Positions 46,001 to 54,900 of a stretch of DNA of 64,000 bases are shown here, in pieces (the first letter of the stretch is position 1; each line of letters opens with the position of its first letter). The stretch lies in NCBI RefSeq assembly GCF_040616545.1, contig NZ_CP156688.1:2542001-2606000 (forward strand), in the 5' to 3' direction. A program made the translations under genes and the position numbers. The notes under the pieces are model-generated. The model did no database searches. It was not told the origin of the DNA and was given only the letters and a program-made list of their open reading frames with translations. Source of the DNA: Akkermansia muciniphila (GTDB lineage Bacteria; Verrucomicrobiota; Verrucomicrobiia; Verrucomicrobiales; Akkermansiaceae).

Positions 46001-46469
46001 CATTGATATTCCAGGCGCCGCTGGCCGTATGCGTTCCGCCCAGGATAACGGAGCCGTTCCCTGTCTTGGTAAGCGTGGAGGTGCCTGCAAGGTTGGTATC
46101 CAGCACTTCATAGGAATCTCCCGCATTGGGGGCGTCCAGAACCAGCCCGGCATTGGAAAGAGTGGCGGAACCGCCGTTGCGGCCCGCTGCCGTACCCGTC
46201 AGGGTAAGGGAGCCTCCGTTCAGGGTGACGGCCGCTCCGTCATAAAGCAGGCCGGAGGCCGTGATTCCGGTTCCGACCGTGATGGAGGAATTTGTCTGGA
46301 ATTGGGCCGTATTTCCATTTCCCCAGTCCGCGGCGGAGCCGTCCAGTTGCCAGGCTCCGGAATCCGTCCAGGACCCATTGCCTCCATTCCAGATATAATC
46401 TGATCCATAGGCCGGAATGCAAGAGAGGCAGCCGGCGAACACTCCAAAGAACAGTGCGGTTATTTTCAT
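43086..46469 (-). CDS. Large Pmp-like repeat surface protein with PEP-CTERM anchor
   Basis: 1127 residues from Met 46469 (MKITALFFGVFAGCLSC, signal peptide ending near AYG). The N-terminal part has autotransporter-type beta-strand repeats (WNGGNGSWTDSGAW; LVFTGERNITATDNNRI). Residues about 560-880 have many GGAI...F(S/T)GN repeats (SGGAIYASGGASFSN, FSGNSAMTNGGAIHTG), the pattern of chlamydial polymorphic membrane proteins. Instead of a beta barrel, the C-terminus is VVPEPATSLLILLAAGG plus RKR, a PEP-CTERM sorting signal for an exosortase-like system. It probably sits at the outer surface or is released there. It lies between GH18 and the LamG-like gene, all on one strand. Confidence 0.82.
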   Translation of the reverse strand: MKITALFFGVFAGCLSCIPAYGSDYIWNGGNGSWTDSGAWQLDGSAADWGNGNTAQFQTNSSITVGTGITASGLLYDGAAVTLNGGSLTLTGTAAGRNGGSATLSNAGLVLDAPNAGDSYEVLDTNLAGTSTLTKTGNGSVILGGTHTASGAWNINAGTLVFTGERNITATDNNRINGKISIGSGAVLDASNGRLFHNNTYTANFQSPTITLNGGTLKLNQFGYDSASLGKLHNNFYALKFASGTSSRIVISQGYESGGTASRGIYIAGWGTTATIELGANQTLTWTSSNAQYQDAIVCETGGGSALALAIGENSVLYFNQVFANKNTSNEYGDPTTANFSGLSLIKSGAGELVIQRANTISSGRVVRVDAGKLTLDVDNAFGTGGNLGNVSIASGALFFMNGHTLSNVIDVQNGATLDMGGSSYAYMINWHEGGILLNTENNKGTLNIMTRAALELGAKAWAGSVLTDTDTVFTLTADQNLEALGANVNCWVGGRGYNGTLQNITFTGDHGINVDNYGAKWAVILSENVTFQDIGSLTFSNNASDMSNSDALYGAGAIAANDTVTFSNTGALTFTNNSVRTNEDESASGGAIYASGGASFSNTGAISFSGNSAMTNGGAIHTGGTTGSLNFSDIAENISFTGNTAGENGGAINNDYEAVEWSNVGHVTFSGNMAEAGAGGAIWSGGDVTVDTASSFSMTGNEARGGSGGAIYSDGNVTFSGAGSLTFSDNHAFSYGGAISAYGDITISDSGSAAFSGNTAYEGGALDAYNVSISGNTGTVLFENNSAENTGGAINLQAGGSVSLTADQADIIFRGNTAQDGSVYNAIHFNDGSTGSFNAGDNRQILFEDGLSSQDESVADISVNDAAGSNGTVAMSGANSQSGIRANTTVYGGTFAVTKGATYGYHSADWSTEEARTSFTVSGGTLHIGEQSTLNAADVRLEDGTQLSVMGTGSLNADTLTLGNNVTVLGTGEGSFSITANVIDISNGITIDFSAGAVAGLELHADTLTLGGTLTLGDDRVDYTSSVWQTDQSYLVMDASGVTSMDGSFSEILSSLSNSATVTVGNLGLEGYDPALELGRWELRWDENNSLHLDWISNGLVVPEPATSLLILLAAGGMLAVRKRTF

Positions 46470-46506
46470 GCAGTTTCTAACAAATAGGGTAATATAGAAT
46501 AAAAAA

Positions 46507-46534
46507 GGGAAAACAAGCACCAACTCGCTTTCCC
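46507..46534 (-). terminator. Terminator after the LamG-like PEP-CTERM gene
   Basis: On the minus strand GGGAAAGCGAG pairs with CTTGTTTTCCC (two G-U pairs, 6-nt loop) and is followed by six T residues. It lies 28 bp beyond the stop at 46562 and before the start of the next gene, so the two PEP-CTERM genes are separate transcripts. Confidence 0.8.
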
Positions 46535-46561
46535 GTTTAAAAAAATCATGGCTGATTTAAA

Positions 46562-47350
46562 TTAGCTCCTCCGGCGCAGCATGCACAGTGAAGCCAGTCC
46601 CAGCAGGCTCAGCGTGGCGGTGGCGGGTTCCGGAACGGGAAGGGCCGGATTGGCGGCCAGGGCCGCAATTTCCGCATCGTTCAGAACGCCGGAGTACAAC
46701 TGGAGATCGTCCATGGTGGTATCCGCGGAGGAGCCCAGCTTCAGGGACTGGACGTCTCCGGAAAAGTTGACTCCGGAAGCGGTGATTCTCCGCTGCCCGT
46801 CCAGATAAATATTCAATTCCCCGTTCTGGAAGGTGATGATGATATTAGAAAAGGAATCCTTGGAAACCGTCAGGTTGGCCCAGTTCCCCACGTTTCCGCC
46901 GCAATACGCTGCCCATTGGCCCGCGGTGGAGGTATCGCCGGAATCCTTTTGAAGGTACATATTCTGGCCGCTGCCGGACGTGAAGGTCAGCATGCTGTTC
47001 CACTTGGTCGTGGAGTGGTTGTTGCCCGGAGAAAAATCCTTCACGGCAATGGAAAGGCTGAATCCTTCCGTGGTATTCAGGCCCAGTCCGGTGCTGGAAG
47101 AGCCCAGCGTAAGCTGTCCGCCGTTCGCGCGGCTGTCGTATCCCAGCCCCTCATATCCCGCCGTGTAATTGATCCAGCCGCCCCCGCTGAAGGTGGCGGA
47201 GCCGGCGTCCGGTCCGGCCAGATTATTGTTGTTCAGGGAAGACAGAGTGCCGTTCAGCTCGTTGAAATCATAAAAATATCTCAGTTCGGCGGCCTGGGCT
47301 CCCAATCCCGAGCAAAGCAGGAACATGGTAAGGTACAGAGAAAGTTTCAT
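46562..47350 (-). CDS. LamG-like domain protein with PEP-CTERM anchor
   Basis: 262 residues from ATG 47350 (MKLSLYLTMFLLCSGLGAQA, signal peptide). The mature part is one concanavalin-A/LamG-like beta sandwich: LRYFYDFNELNGTLS, TTEGFSLSIAVKDFS, WNSMLTFTSGSGQNMYLQ, LNIYLDGQRRITASG and TTMDDLQLYSGVLNDAEIAA, a strand order typical of LamG_3-type domains. The C-terminus PVPEPATATLSLLGLASLC plus RRR is a PEP-CTERM signal. It lies 37 bp downstream of element C, a putative invertible promoter region, with the -35 pointing away as written, so this gene would be in the OFF state. Confidence 0.8.
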   Translation of the reverse strand: MKLSLYLTMFLLCSGLGAQAAELRYFYDFNELNGTLSSLNNNNLAGPDAGSATFSGGGWINYTAGYEGLGYDSRANGGQLTLGSSSTGLGLNTTEGFSLSIAVKDFSPGNNHSTTKWNSMLTFTSGSGQNMYLQKDSGDTSTAGQWAAYCGGNVGNWANLTVSKDSFSNIIITFQNGELNIYLDGQRRITASGVNFSGDVQSLKLGSSADTTMDDLQLYSGVLNDAEIAALAANPALPVPEPATATLSLLGLASLCMLRRRS

Positions 47351-47387
47351 CAATTTATGAATAAAGTAATTAAACGTGTGCGAGTAT

Positions 47388-47551
47388 CGGATTTACAATC
47401 CGGAAGGTGGCTTCAATTTAAAGAACTTCTTGTAAATAAATAAAGTTCCCCTATCCACCGATGTTTTCTTATCCCTACTTTATATGTGGGAATATTTGCC
47501 GTTACGTTTTTGAGCTCAAAAAAATAGGTTGACTTCCGGATTGTAAATTCG
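47388..47551. promoter_or_regulatory. Putative invertible promoter element C
   Basis: Bounded by CGGATTTACAATCCG (47388-47402) and CGGATTGTAAATTCG (47537-47551), inverted copies with one outer mismatch. TTGACT (47529-47534) lies inside the right end on the plus strand, pointing right, away from the LamG-like gene at 47350. Just outside the left end, on the minus strand, is ATACTCG, which would be a -10 about 18 bp from TTGACT after inversion. The interior (about 130 bp) is AT-rich and unlike the other elements. State as written: OFF for the LamG-like gene. Confidence 0.6.
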
Positions 47552-47643
47552 TCAGATTTGTGGACGATATTGATAATACAATTTCTGTTCCAAAGAAACG
47601 CCGGATGTGGAGCATGCCTCCTTTCTTCCTTTCTTAATCGGCA

Positions 47644-47677
47644 GGGGGCTGGCTCACCAGCAAGTGAGACAGCCCCC
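47644..47677. other. Strong hairpin downstream of autotransporter 1
   Basis: GGGGGCTGGCTCAC pairs with GTGAGACAGCCCCC (one mismatch, 6-nt loop). It lies 48 bp past the autotransporter 1 stop. No T run follows on the minus strand, so it may be a terminator of a weaker kind or an mRNA 3'-end stabiliser. Confidence 0.5.
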
Positions 47678-47724
47678 AATTCTCTTATTCAGATCTTTAA
47701 TCTTTAGTCGTTAGTATTTTCTCT

Positions 47725-50700
47725 TCAATAGGCATAACTGACACCGGCATTAAACCGGTGGGCCGTGGCCTTGCTCCTTCCCTCAAACTCGTACCCCGCA
47801 TACGTCCTCCAGCGCGCGTTCAACTGTAATGCGCTGTTCACGTTCACCCTCACCGCATTCCGGTCCGGAGACGTTCCCTGCGCTTCCCAGCGGTACCCGT
47901 TGAGCAGCCGCTCCGCCTGCGCTCCCGGGTTCTCACGGTACACGTCAGGCACATAGCTCACCATCGCGCTGTTGATCCATTCCCTCCCTTTCAGCTCACT
48001 GCGGTGCGTCAGGCCCACCCCTACAGGCACGCTCAGGTTCTTCAGGCGCCCCTTTTCAAAGCGCCTCGCGTCCCAGCCCGTTTCCGTAAACGCCTCCTGC
48101 GTCACGTCCGTATACTCCAGCCCCAGCATGAAGTCCATCGCCACGGTCTCGTCTACCCGGCGGCTCCACTTCCCGGTCAGCGTTCCAAACAGGGTTTCGT
48201 TGGTCCACTTGCCGTGGGACCGTCCGCCCGTGTGGAAGGAATTCATCTTGTTGTCCGTCCACCCATAGCCTGCCGTTCCCGTCACCAGCAACGTATTCTT
48301 CCGGTTGAGAACCTTGTGCCAGCCCCCGTAGAGCATGCCGGTGCGCGTCTGCTGGTCAATATCCCCCGCAAAGTGGCGCCCGTTCATCTTGCCGTACAGG
48401 TCACCGAAGCCCAGGCCAAGGATGGTGTGGGAAGTGATTTTCCTGTCCGCACCCACGGAATAGCCGCCGCCGTGGTAGTCAAAGCCGTCACGGGCTCCCT
48501 CGGAGGCGTGGTTGAGGAAATCCCCCATGCCCTTGACCCAGTAGTTGTTTTCCGGTCCGGCGATAAAGCGCATGGCGTCCAGATGGCCCAGGGCGGCCCG
48601 GGACATCCCAAGCGCGTTGGCGGAGCTGGACCACATGGAGTTCATGGCCAGGGTCCCTGCCAGTTCCGGAAGGATGTCCCGGATGGCGGCTTCTTCATCA
48701 GGCGTCCAGACCAGTTGGAGTTGTTCCGGGAAGCCGTCGCCGTCGGCATCCACCCACTGGTGGCTCCAGGAGCCCGTGTAGGCATAGGGGCTGTCCACCC
48801 GGTCGGACCCGGTAGCCAGTGAATGGGCGCCGGAGAAGTCATCCGTGTGGGTCTGGTTGGCGTCCGTCAGGATGATGAAGGTGCGCTGTTGCTCCCAGGA
48901 ATTGTCCGCATAGAAATAATCGGCGGATATTCCCGTGTCCATAATCCCTATAGAGCCGCCCAGGGTGAAGGAACCGGAGGCGGAGATGGAGAGTCCGTTG
49001 GTGTTTGCCAGGGAGGCGGCTTCCTGCGCCTGCTTTTGCATGTCAAAAACAAAGCCGCGGGAGAGATCCACGTCCTTGGCATTGATGAAGGCGCTGGTCC
49101 CGGGACGAAGGACGGCGTCCCCGTTGGCGATGGTGAAGGAGGCGGCGTTGATGACGCTGCTCCCGGTGATTTCCAGGGTTCCGTGTTCCAGGGTCATGGA
49201 AGTATCGTCCCTGAGCTGGGAGTTGCCGAAGACGACATTGTGTTCCAGGATGAGGGTGCCGCCGTAGAGGGTGGTTTGGCCCTTGAAATCGCTGTAGCGG
49301 CTGGCCACAAGGTGGGCGTCGTCCCCCTGGTAGAGTTCCCCGCTGAAGATGACGGTGCCGTCCGTAGCGTGGGAGATGCCGTCGTCGTCCGTGTATTGGT
49401 TGAGGGAGAGGGTGACATTTTCCTTGATGATGCCGTAGGTTGAACTGGTGATGGGGTCATTGAAGCGAACCTCCCTTCCTTGGGCGGCGGCCAGCTGGAG
49501 ATGGCTGGTTCCATATACATGAATGGCGTTGGCAATGCCGTTTTCCACGGAGAAGGAGCCGTCATCGTGTTGAGTGAACGTTCCCCCGGTCATGTTTCCG
49601 CTGAAGAAAACGTCATGAGTGAAGGCCAGAAACCGGCTGAACTTGTCGGTATTGTTCCCATCCAGGAAAATAGCCCCGCCATTAACGAAAGCATAATTAT
49701 TGGTGAATGAGGCTCCGTTCCTGATGGTTAGGGATATGTTGTTTCCTTGCATATAAATCGCTCCGCCGGCGCCATCGGAGGAGCCGTAGGCGTAATTGCC
49801 GGAAAAGGAAGCATGGTTTCCGAAAGTCAGTATTGAATCGCTTCCACTCATAGAAATCGCTCCGCCAAAGCTGGAGGTGGTGGTGTTGGTGTAGCTAGAA
49901 TTGAGGCCGATACCATTGTTGAAAAAGGAAGCATGGCCTCCGAAAGTCAGTATTGAATCGCTTCCATGCATAGAAATCGCTCCGCCATAGTTGGAGGAAG
50001 GGGTGTTGGTGTAGCTAAAATTGAAGCTGATACCATTGTTGGAAAAGGAAGCATGGTCTCCAAAAGTCAGTATTGAATCGCTTCTAATCATAGAAATCGC
50101 TCCGCCATAGCTGGAGGTGGTGATGTTGGTATTAGAGAAGAAGATAATATTTCTGGAAAAGGAAGCATGGTTTCCGAAAGTCAGTATTGAACGGCTTCCA
50201 CTCATAGAAATCGCTCCGCCAGCGCCGGAGAAGGGTGCGGGGTCGATGATTTGGATTCTATTGTCGGAAAAGGAAGCATGGTCTCCGAAAGCCATCATTG
50301 AATCGTTTCCACTCATAGAAATCGCTCCGCCACGGCCGGGGGTATTCAAGGCGTAGGACATATTGCCGGAAAAGGAAGCATTGTCTCCAAAAGTCAGTAC
50401 TGAATGGTCTCCTCTCATATAAACCACTGAGCCCAGACCATTGGTGGAGGTGTTCATGATGTCGATAACATTAAAAGAAAAAACCGCATTGTTTCCAAAG
50501 GTCAGCGTTGAATTATCTCCTTGAATCTTCATGACCCAGATTGGGGAGTTGGACCAGATAACGGAATCCATATCCAGCGCATACTCTCCCTCTGCAAGAT
50601 CGTACATGGGGTTTTTCCCCAGTCCGGATAAGTCCACCGTGCGCGGCGTGTCCGGATCATCCGAACGGAAGTTGACCGGAACGGTCAAGCCGGTCGTCAA

Positions 50701-50919
50701 GGAAGCGTCGTCATTATTCAGAACCACCGTATCCCCGGCAGCCAGGGAGCCGGAGCGGGCCAGATCATCCAGAGTGGTATAGATGTTATGGGCTGGGTCG
50801 GAAGTCTGGGCGGCGTCTACTATGAAATCCGCAGCAGAGGCAGAGAAGGACAAGGAAACGGGAATCAGCAGGGAGGCCAGCAGGCTGCGGCGCAGCGGCA
50901 AAGGTATGGTCATTCTCAT
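47725..50919 (-). CDS. Pmp-like autotransporter 1
   Basis: 1064 residues. Signal peptide MRMTIPLPLRRSLLASLLIP followed by SLSFSASA. The passenger has at least six GGAIxMxG..S.LTFG(D/N)HASFS.N repeats (about residues 180-430), the GGA(I/V)...FxxN pattern of chlamydial polymorphic membrane proteins; three of them are near-exact 120-bp tandem units. The last 290 or so residues form an autotransporter beta barrel (WVKGMGDFLNHAS, GLGFGDLYGKM, MLGLEYTDV) ending in FNAGVSYAY with a terminal aromatic. It is 70-75% identical overall to autotransporter 2, nearly identical at both ends. Element D lies 46 bp upstream with a -35 facing this gene (ON as written). Confidence 0.88.
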   Translation of the reverse strand: MRMTIPLPLRRSLLASLLIPVSLSFSASAADFIVDAAQTSDPAHNIYTTLDDLARSGSLAAGDTVVLNNDDASLTTGLTVPVNFRSDDPDTPRTVDLSGLGKNPMYDLAEGEYALDMDSVIWSNSPIWVMKIQGDNSTLTFGNNAVFSFNVIDIMNTSTNGLGSVVYMRGDHSVLTFGDNASFSGNMSYALNTPGRGGAISMSGNDSMMAFGDHASFSDNRIQIIDPAPFSGAGGAISMSGSRSILTFGNHASFSRNIIFFSNTNITTSSYGGAISMIRSDSILTFGDHASFSNNGISFNFSYTNTPSSNYGGAISMHGSDSILTFGGHASFFNNGIGLNSSYTNTTTSSFGGAISMSGSDSILTFGNHASFSGNYAYGSSDGAGGAIYMQGNNISLTIRNGASFTNNYAFVNGGAIFLDGNNTDKFSRFLAFTHDVFFSGNMTGGTFTQHDDGSFSVENGIANAIHVYGTSHLQLAAAQGREVRFNDPITSSTYGIIKENVTLSLNQYTDDDGISHATDGTVIFSGELYQGDDAHLVASRYSDFKGQTTLYGGTLILEHNVVFGNSQLRDDTSMTLEHGTLEITGSSVINAASFTIANGDAVLRPGTSAFINAKDVDLSRGFVFDMQKQAQEAASLANTNGLSISASGSFTLGGSIGIMDTGISADYFYADNSWEQQRTFIILTDANQTHTDDFSGAHSLATGSDRVDSPYAYTGSWSHQWVDADGDGFPEQLQLVWTPDEEAAIRDILPELAGTLAMNSMWSSSANALGMSRAALGHLDAMRFIAGPENNYWVKGMGDFLNHASEGARDGFDYHGGGYSVGADRKITSHTILGLGFGDLYGKMNGRHFAGDIDQQTRTGMLYGGWHKVLNRKNTLLVTGTAGYGWTDNKMNSFHTGGRSHGKWTNETLFGTLTGKWSRRVDETVAMDFMLGLEYTDVTQEAFTETGWDARRFEKGRLKNLSVPVGVGLTHRSELKGREWINSAMVSYVPDVYRENPGAQAERLLNGYRWEAQGTSPDRNAVRVNVNSALQLNARWRTYAGYEFEGRSKATAHRFNAGVSYAY
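49801..50160. repeat. Tandem 120-bp coding repeats in autotransporter 1
   Basis: The phrase GGAAAAGGAAGCATGG recurs at about 49801, 49921 and 50041, exactly 120 bp apart, with near-identical sequence between; further copies at about 50155, 50267 and 50367 are 100-114 bp apart and more diverged. All spacings keep or nearly keep the reading frame (120 bp is 40 codons). Confidence 0.8.
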
Positions 50920-50965
50920 AATAATAATCAGTAGTGAATTTGCTGTAACAGCACGAACCTAGTAG

Positions 50966-51247
50966 CGGATTTAGAATCCGATGTCAATCCTACTATTATG
51001 ATAGGGATTAATTTAAGGTAAATTCCTCTTTTAAAATAGAACACTGAACGGCACCTCTCTCCCCTTTCAGAGCCCTGTGTCCGGATCTTTTCTTTTTTGA
51101 TGCGGCAAACTTTTTAAGAACTTAAAAATAATTACTTACAGAGAAATTCATATTTCCAAGCATCAATCATACTGCCCCTATTCCTCCGATTGATACCTGT
51201 TTCAGTCTCTCTTTACGACTGAAGAAAAAATGCGGATTCTAAATCCG
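50966..51247. promoter_or_regulatory. Putative invertible promoter element D, ON for autotransporter 1
   Basis: Bounded by CGGATTTAGAATCCG (50966-50980) and its exact reverse complement CGGATTCTAAATCCG (51233-51247). On the minus strand TTGACA (50982-50987) lies just inside the left end, then a 17-bp spacer made of the inverted repeat, then TACTAG (50959-50964) outside it, about 40 bp before the autotransporter 1 start. A dyad TGCTG-TTA-CAGCA sits in the leader. The arrangement is a plausible sigma-70-type promoter whose -35 is inside the element and -10 outside. State as written: ON. Confidence 0.65.
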
Positions 51248-51636
51248 TCACATGCAGGAGACGGAGAAAATGGTCCTTGGCCCCCGGAAGGGATGAACAG
51301 GTAAGTTACTTATGTTGATCTTTGTAAGAGATTCATTGATGGAGGCCGGAAAACGTGTTCATCCGGTTGAAGAGAAGCGGATCTTGAAGCCCGCAGGGTG
51401 AGTGAATCTGAAAGAGGCACGAATCAAACCTCCGTTCCCTGCTGGCCGTATTCCATTCAAGCCGTGGCATATTGACCCCGCCGCACCCCTTGACAGGTAC
51501 GCTGCCGGGCACAAAGTCTCCCAGCCCTTGTAAGACCTTGTAAGAATTCGTTCGGCTTCATCATCATTCACTTTTCGTGCGTTTCAGACGGATGCGTCCG
51601 TGCGGAGCCGTGCCCCCATCCGTTCCCCACGCTGGT
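51248..51636. other. Intergenic sequence between element D and the trpA remnant
   Basis: About 390 bp with no supportable ORF. It includes a short direct repeat CCTTGTAAGA at about 51530-51550. The right end probably contains degraded trpA sequence. Nothing else recognised. Confidence 0.4.
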
Positions 51637-51792
51637 CAATTTGACGTGCCGCTGGCGCTGGGCTTCGGCTTCCAGACGCCGGACCAGCTGGACGCCCGCC
51701 CGGACGCCGCCGTTCTCGGCAGCGCCCTGCTCAGGCACATTGCAGAAGGGAAGGATGCGGCGGAATTCCTGGGCAAATGGACCGGAAAGTAA
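51637..51792 (+). pseudogene. trpA: Remnant of tryptophan synthase alpha chain C-terminus
   Basis: About 51 codons reading FDVPLALGFGFQTPDQL, then DAAVLGSALLRHIAEGKD and a natural stop. This is the C-terminal pattern of TrpA (LP-x-A-x-GFG-x-x-TP-x-Q ... V-x-GSAL(V/L)-x-x-I). Upstream the frame degenerates and no TrpA N-terminus is present, and a few residues between TPDQL and the GSAL segment seem missing. It is a 3' fragment left by deletion or rearrangement; a functional trpA is expected elsewhere. Confidence 0.7.
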
Positions 51793-51816
51793 AATAACAT
51801 TCCCCGTTAACGTTAA

Positions 51817-51851
51817 AAAGAGGCTGTGCAGAACAACTGCACAGCCTCTTT
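51817..51851 (-). terminator. Terminator after autotransporter 2
   Basis: AAAGAGGCTGTGCAG pairs perfectly with CTGCACAGCCTCTTT around a 5-nt loop. On the minus strand it is followed by a T-rich run. It sits 66 bp past the autotransporter 2 stop and just after the trpA remnant on the other strand. Confidence 0.82.
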
Positions 51852-51917
51852 GCTGCTGGCCTCCCGTCAAAGATAAAGTAGCTTCGGCGGTTTTCCGGCG
51901 CCTGCAATCAGGCTCTG

Positions 51918-54900
51918 TCAATAAGCGTAACTGACACCGGCATTAAACCGGTGCGCCGTGGCCTTGCTCCTTCCCTCAAACTCGTACCCCGCATACGTCC
52001 TCCAGCGCGCATTCAGCTGTAATGCGCTGTTCACGTTCACCCTCACCGCATTCCGGTCCGGAGACGTCCCCTGCGCTTCCCACCGGTACCCGTTGAGCAG
52101 CCGCTCCGCCTGCGCATTTGGGTTTTTACGGTACACGTCCGGCACGTAGCTCACCATCGCGCTGTTAATCCATTCCCTCCCTTTCAGCTCACTGCGGTGC
52201 GTCAGGCCCACCCCTACAGGCACGCTCAGGTTCTTCATATGCCCCTTTTCAAAGCGCCTCGCGTCCCAGCCCGTTTCCGTAAACGCCTCCTGCGTCACGT
52301 CCGTATACTCCAGCCCCAGCATGAAGTCCATCGCCACGGTCTCGTTGACCCGGCGGCTCCACTTCCCGGTCAGCGTTCCAAACAGGGTTTCGTTGGTCCA
52401 CTTGCCATGGGACCGGCCGCCCGTGTGGAAGGAATTCATCTTGTTGTCCGTCCAGCCATAGCCTGCCGTTCCCGTCACCAGCAACGTATTCTTCCGGTTG
52501 AGAACCTTGTGCCAGCCCCCGTAGAGCATGCCGGTGCGCGTCTGCTGGTCAATGTCTCCTGCAAAGTGGCGCCCGCGCATCTTGCCATACAGGTCACCGA
52601 AGCCCAGGCCAAGGACGGTGTGGGAAGTGATTTTCCTGTCCGCTCCCACGGAGTAACCTCCCCCGTTGTAGTCAAAGCCGTCACGGGTTCCCTCGGAAGC
52701 GTGGTTGAGGAAATCCCCCATGCCCTTGACCCAGTAGTTGTTTTCCGGTCCGGCAATGAAGCGCAGGGCATCCAGATGGCCCAGGGCGGCCCGGGACATC
52801 CCAAGCGCGTTGGCGGCGCTGGACCACATGGAGTTCATGGCCAGGGTCCCTGCCAGTTCCGGAAGGATGTCCCCGATGCCACCCTCTTCACTGGGCGTCC
52901 AGACCAGTTGGAGTTGTTCCGGGAAGCCGTCGCCGTCCGCATCCACCCACTGGTGGCTCCATGCTCCTGTATAAGTATAGGGAGAATCCACCCGGTTGGA
53001 GCCGGTAGCCAGGGAATGAGCTCCGGAGAAGTCGTCCGTGTGGGTCTGGTTGGAGTCCGTCAGGACGATGAAGGCGCGCTGCTGTGCCCAGGAATTATCC
53101 GCATAGAAATAGTCCGCAGAGACGCCCGTGTCCATAATCCCTATAGAGCCGCCCAGGGTGAAGGAACCGGAGGCGGAGATGGAAAGCCCGTTGGTGTTTG
53201 CCAGGGAGGCGGCTTCTTGCGCCTGCTTCTGCATGTCAAAGACGAAGCCGTGGGAAAGATCCACGTCCTTGGCATTGATGAAGGCGCTGGTCCCGGGACG
53301 AAGGACGACATCCCCGTTGGCGACGGTGAAGGAGGAGGCGTTGATGACGCTGCCCCCTATGATTTCCAGAGTGCCGTGTTCCAGGGTCATGGACGTATCG
53401 TCCCGCAGGTCGGCATTGCCGAAGACGACATTGTGTTCCAGAATGAGGGTGCCGCCGTAGAGGGTGGTTTGTCCCTTGAAGTCATTGTAGCGGCTGGCCA
53501 CGAGGTGGGCGTCCTCCCCCTGGTAGAGTTCCCCGCTGAAGATGACGGTGCCGTCCGTAGCGTGGGAGTTTCCTTCATCGTCCGTGTATTGGTTGAGGGA
53601 AAGGGAGATGTTTTCCTTGTCGCTGAAATTGACTGAACTGGTGATGGGGTCATTGAAGCGAACCTCCCTTCCTTGGGCGGCTGCCAGTTGAAGATGGCTG
53701 GTTCCGTATACATGAATGGCGTTGGCAACGCCGTTTTCCACGGAGAAGGAGCCGTCATTGTGTTGAGTGAACGTTCCCCCAGTCATGTTTCCGCTGAAGA
53801 GGACGTCATGAGTGAAGGCCAGAAACCGGCTGAGCTTGTCGGTATTGTCCCCATCCAGGAAAATAGCTCCGCCGTGAGAGGAAGCATAATTATTGGTGAA
53901 CGTGGCTCCGTTCCTGATAGTTAGGGATGTGCTATATATATAAATCGCCCCGCCGGTGCCAATTCTATTGTCATCATCGGAGGAGCTGTGGGCATAATTG
54001 CCGGAAAAGGAAGCATAGTCTCCAAAGGCCAGTATTGTTGAATTGCCTCCACTCATATAGATCGCTCCGCCATTGCTGGATCCATAGGCATAATTGCCGG
54101 AAAAAGAAGCATGGTCTCCAAAAGCCATTATTGCTGAATTGAATCCACTCAAATGAATCGCTCCGCCACTGCTGGAGATCATGGAGACATTGCTGTAGCT
54201 GACATAATTGCCGGAAAAGGAAGCATAGTCTCCAAAAGACAGTATTGAATCGGATCCATTCATAAAAATAGCTCCGCCATAGCAGGTGTAGAGATTGACG
54301 TCGTTGTTGGAGATGTTGCTGACGTTGACATAATTGCCGGAAAAGGAAGCATAGTCTCCAAATTCCATTATTGCTGAATTGATTCCACTCAAATAAATCG
54401 CTCCGCCATAGCTGTTGTAGAAATTGAAGATGTTGCCGGAGATGTTGGTTAAGGTATAATTACCGGAAAAGGAAGCATGGTCCCCAAAAGTCATTATTGC
54501 TGAATTGCTTCCACTCAAATGAATCGCTCCGCCATTGTTGAGGATGTAACCGTCGCCATAGCTGGAGCCGTGGGCATGATTGCCGGAAAAGGAAGCATGG
54601 TCCCCAAAAGTCAGTCTTGAATGTTTTCCACTCATATAAATAGCTCCGCCGCCGATGTTGGCAGAATCAAGTAAAACGCTATTATTGAGGAATTGGACAT
54701 GACCGGTGAGTTCCAGGGATATATCGCCGCCTTGCGCCTGAATCACCTTTCCGGCGCCATTGGCCCAGATGACGAAATCCATATCCAGCGTGTACTCTCC
54801 CTCTGCAAGATTGTACATGGGGTTTTTCCCCAGTCCGGATAAGTCCACCGTGCGCGGCGTGTCCGGATCATCCGAACGGAAGTTGACCGGAACGGTCAAG

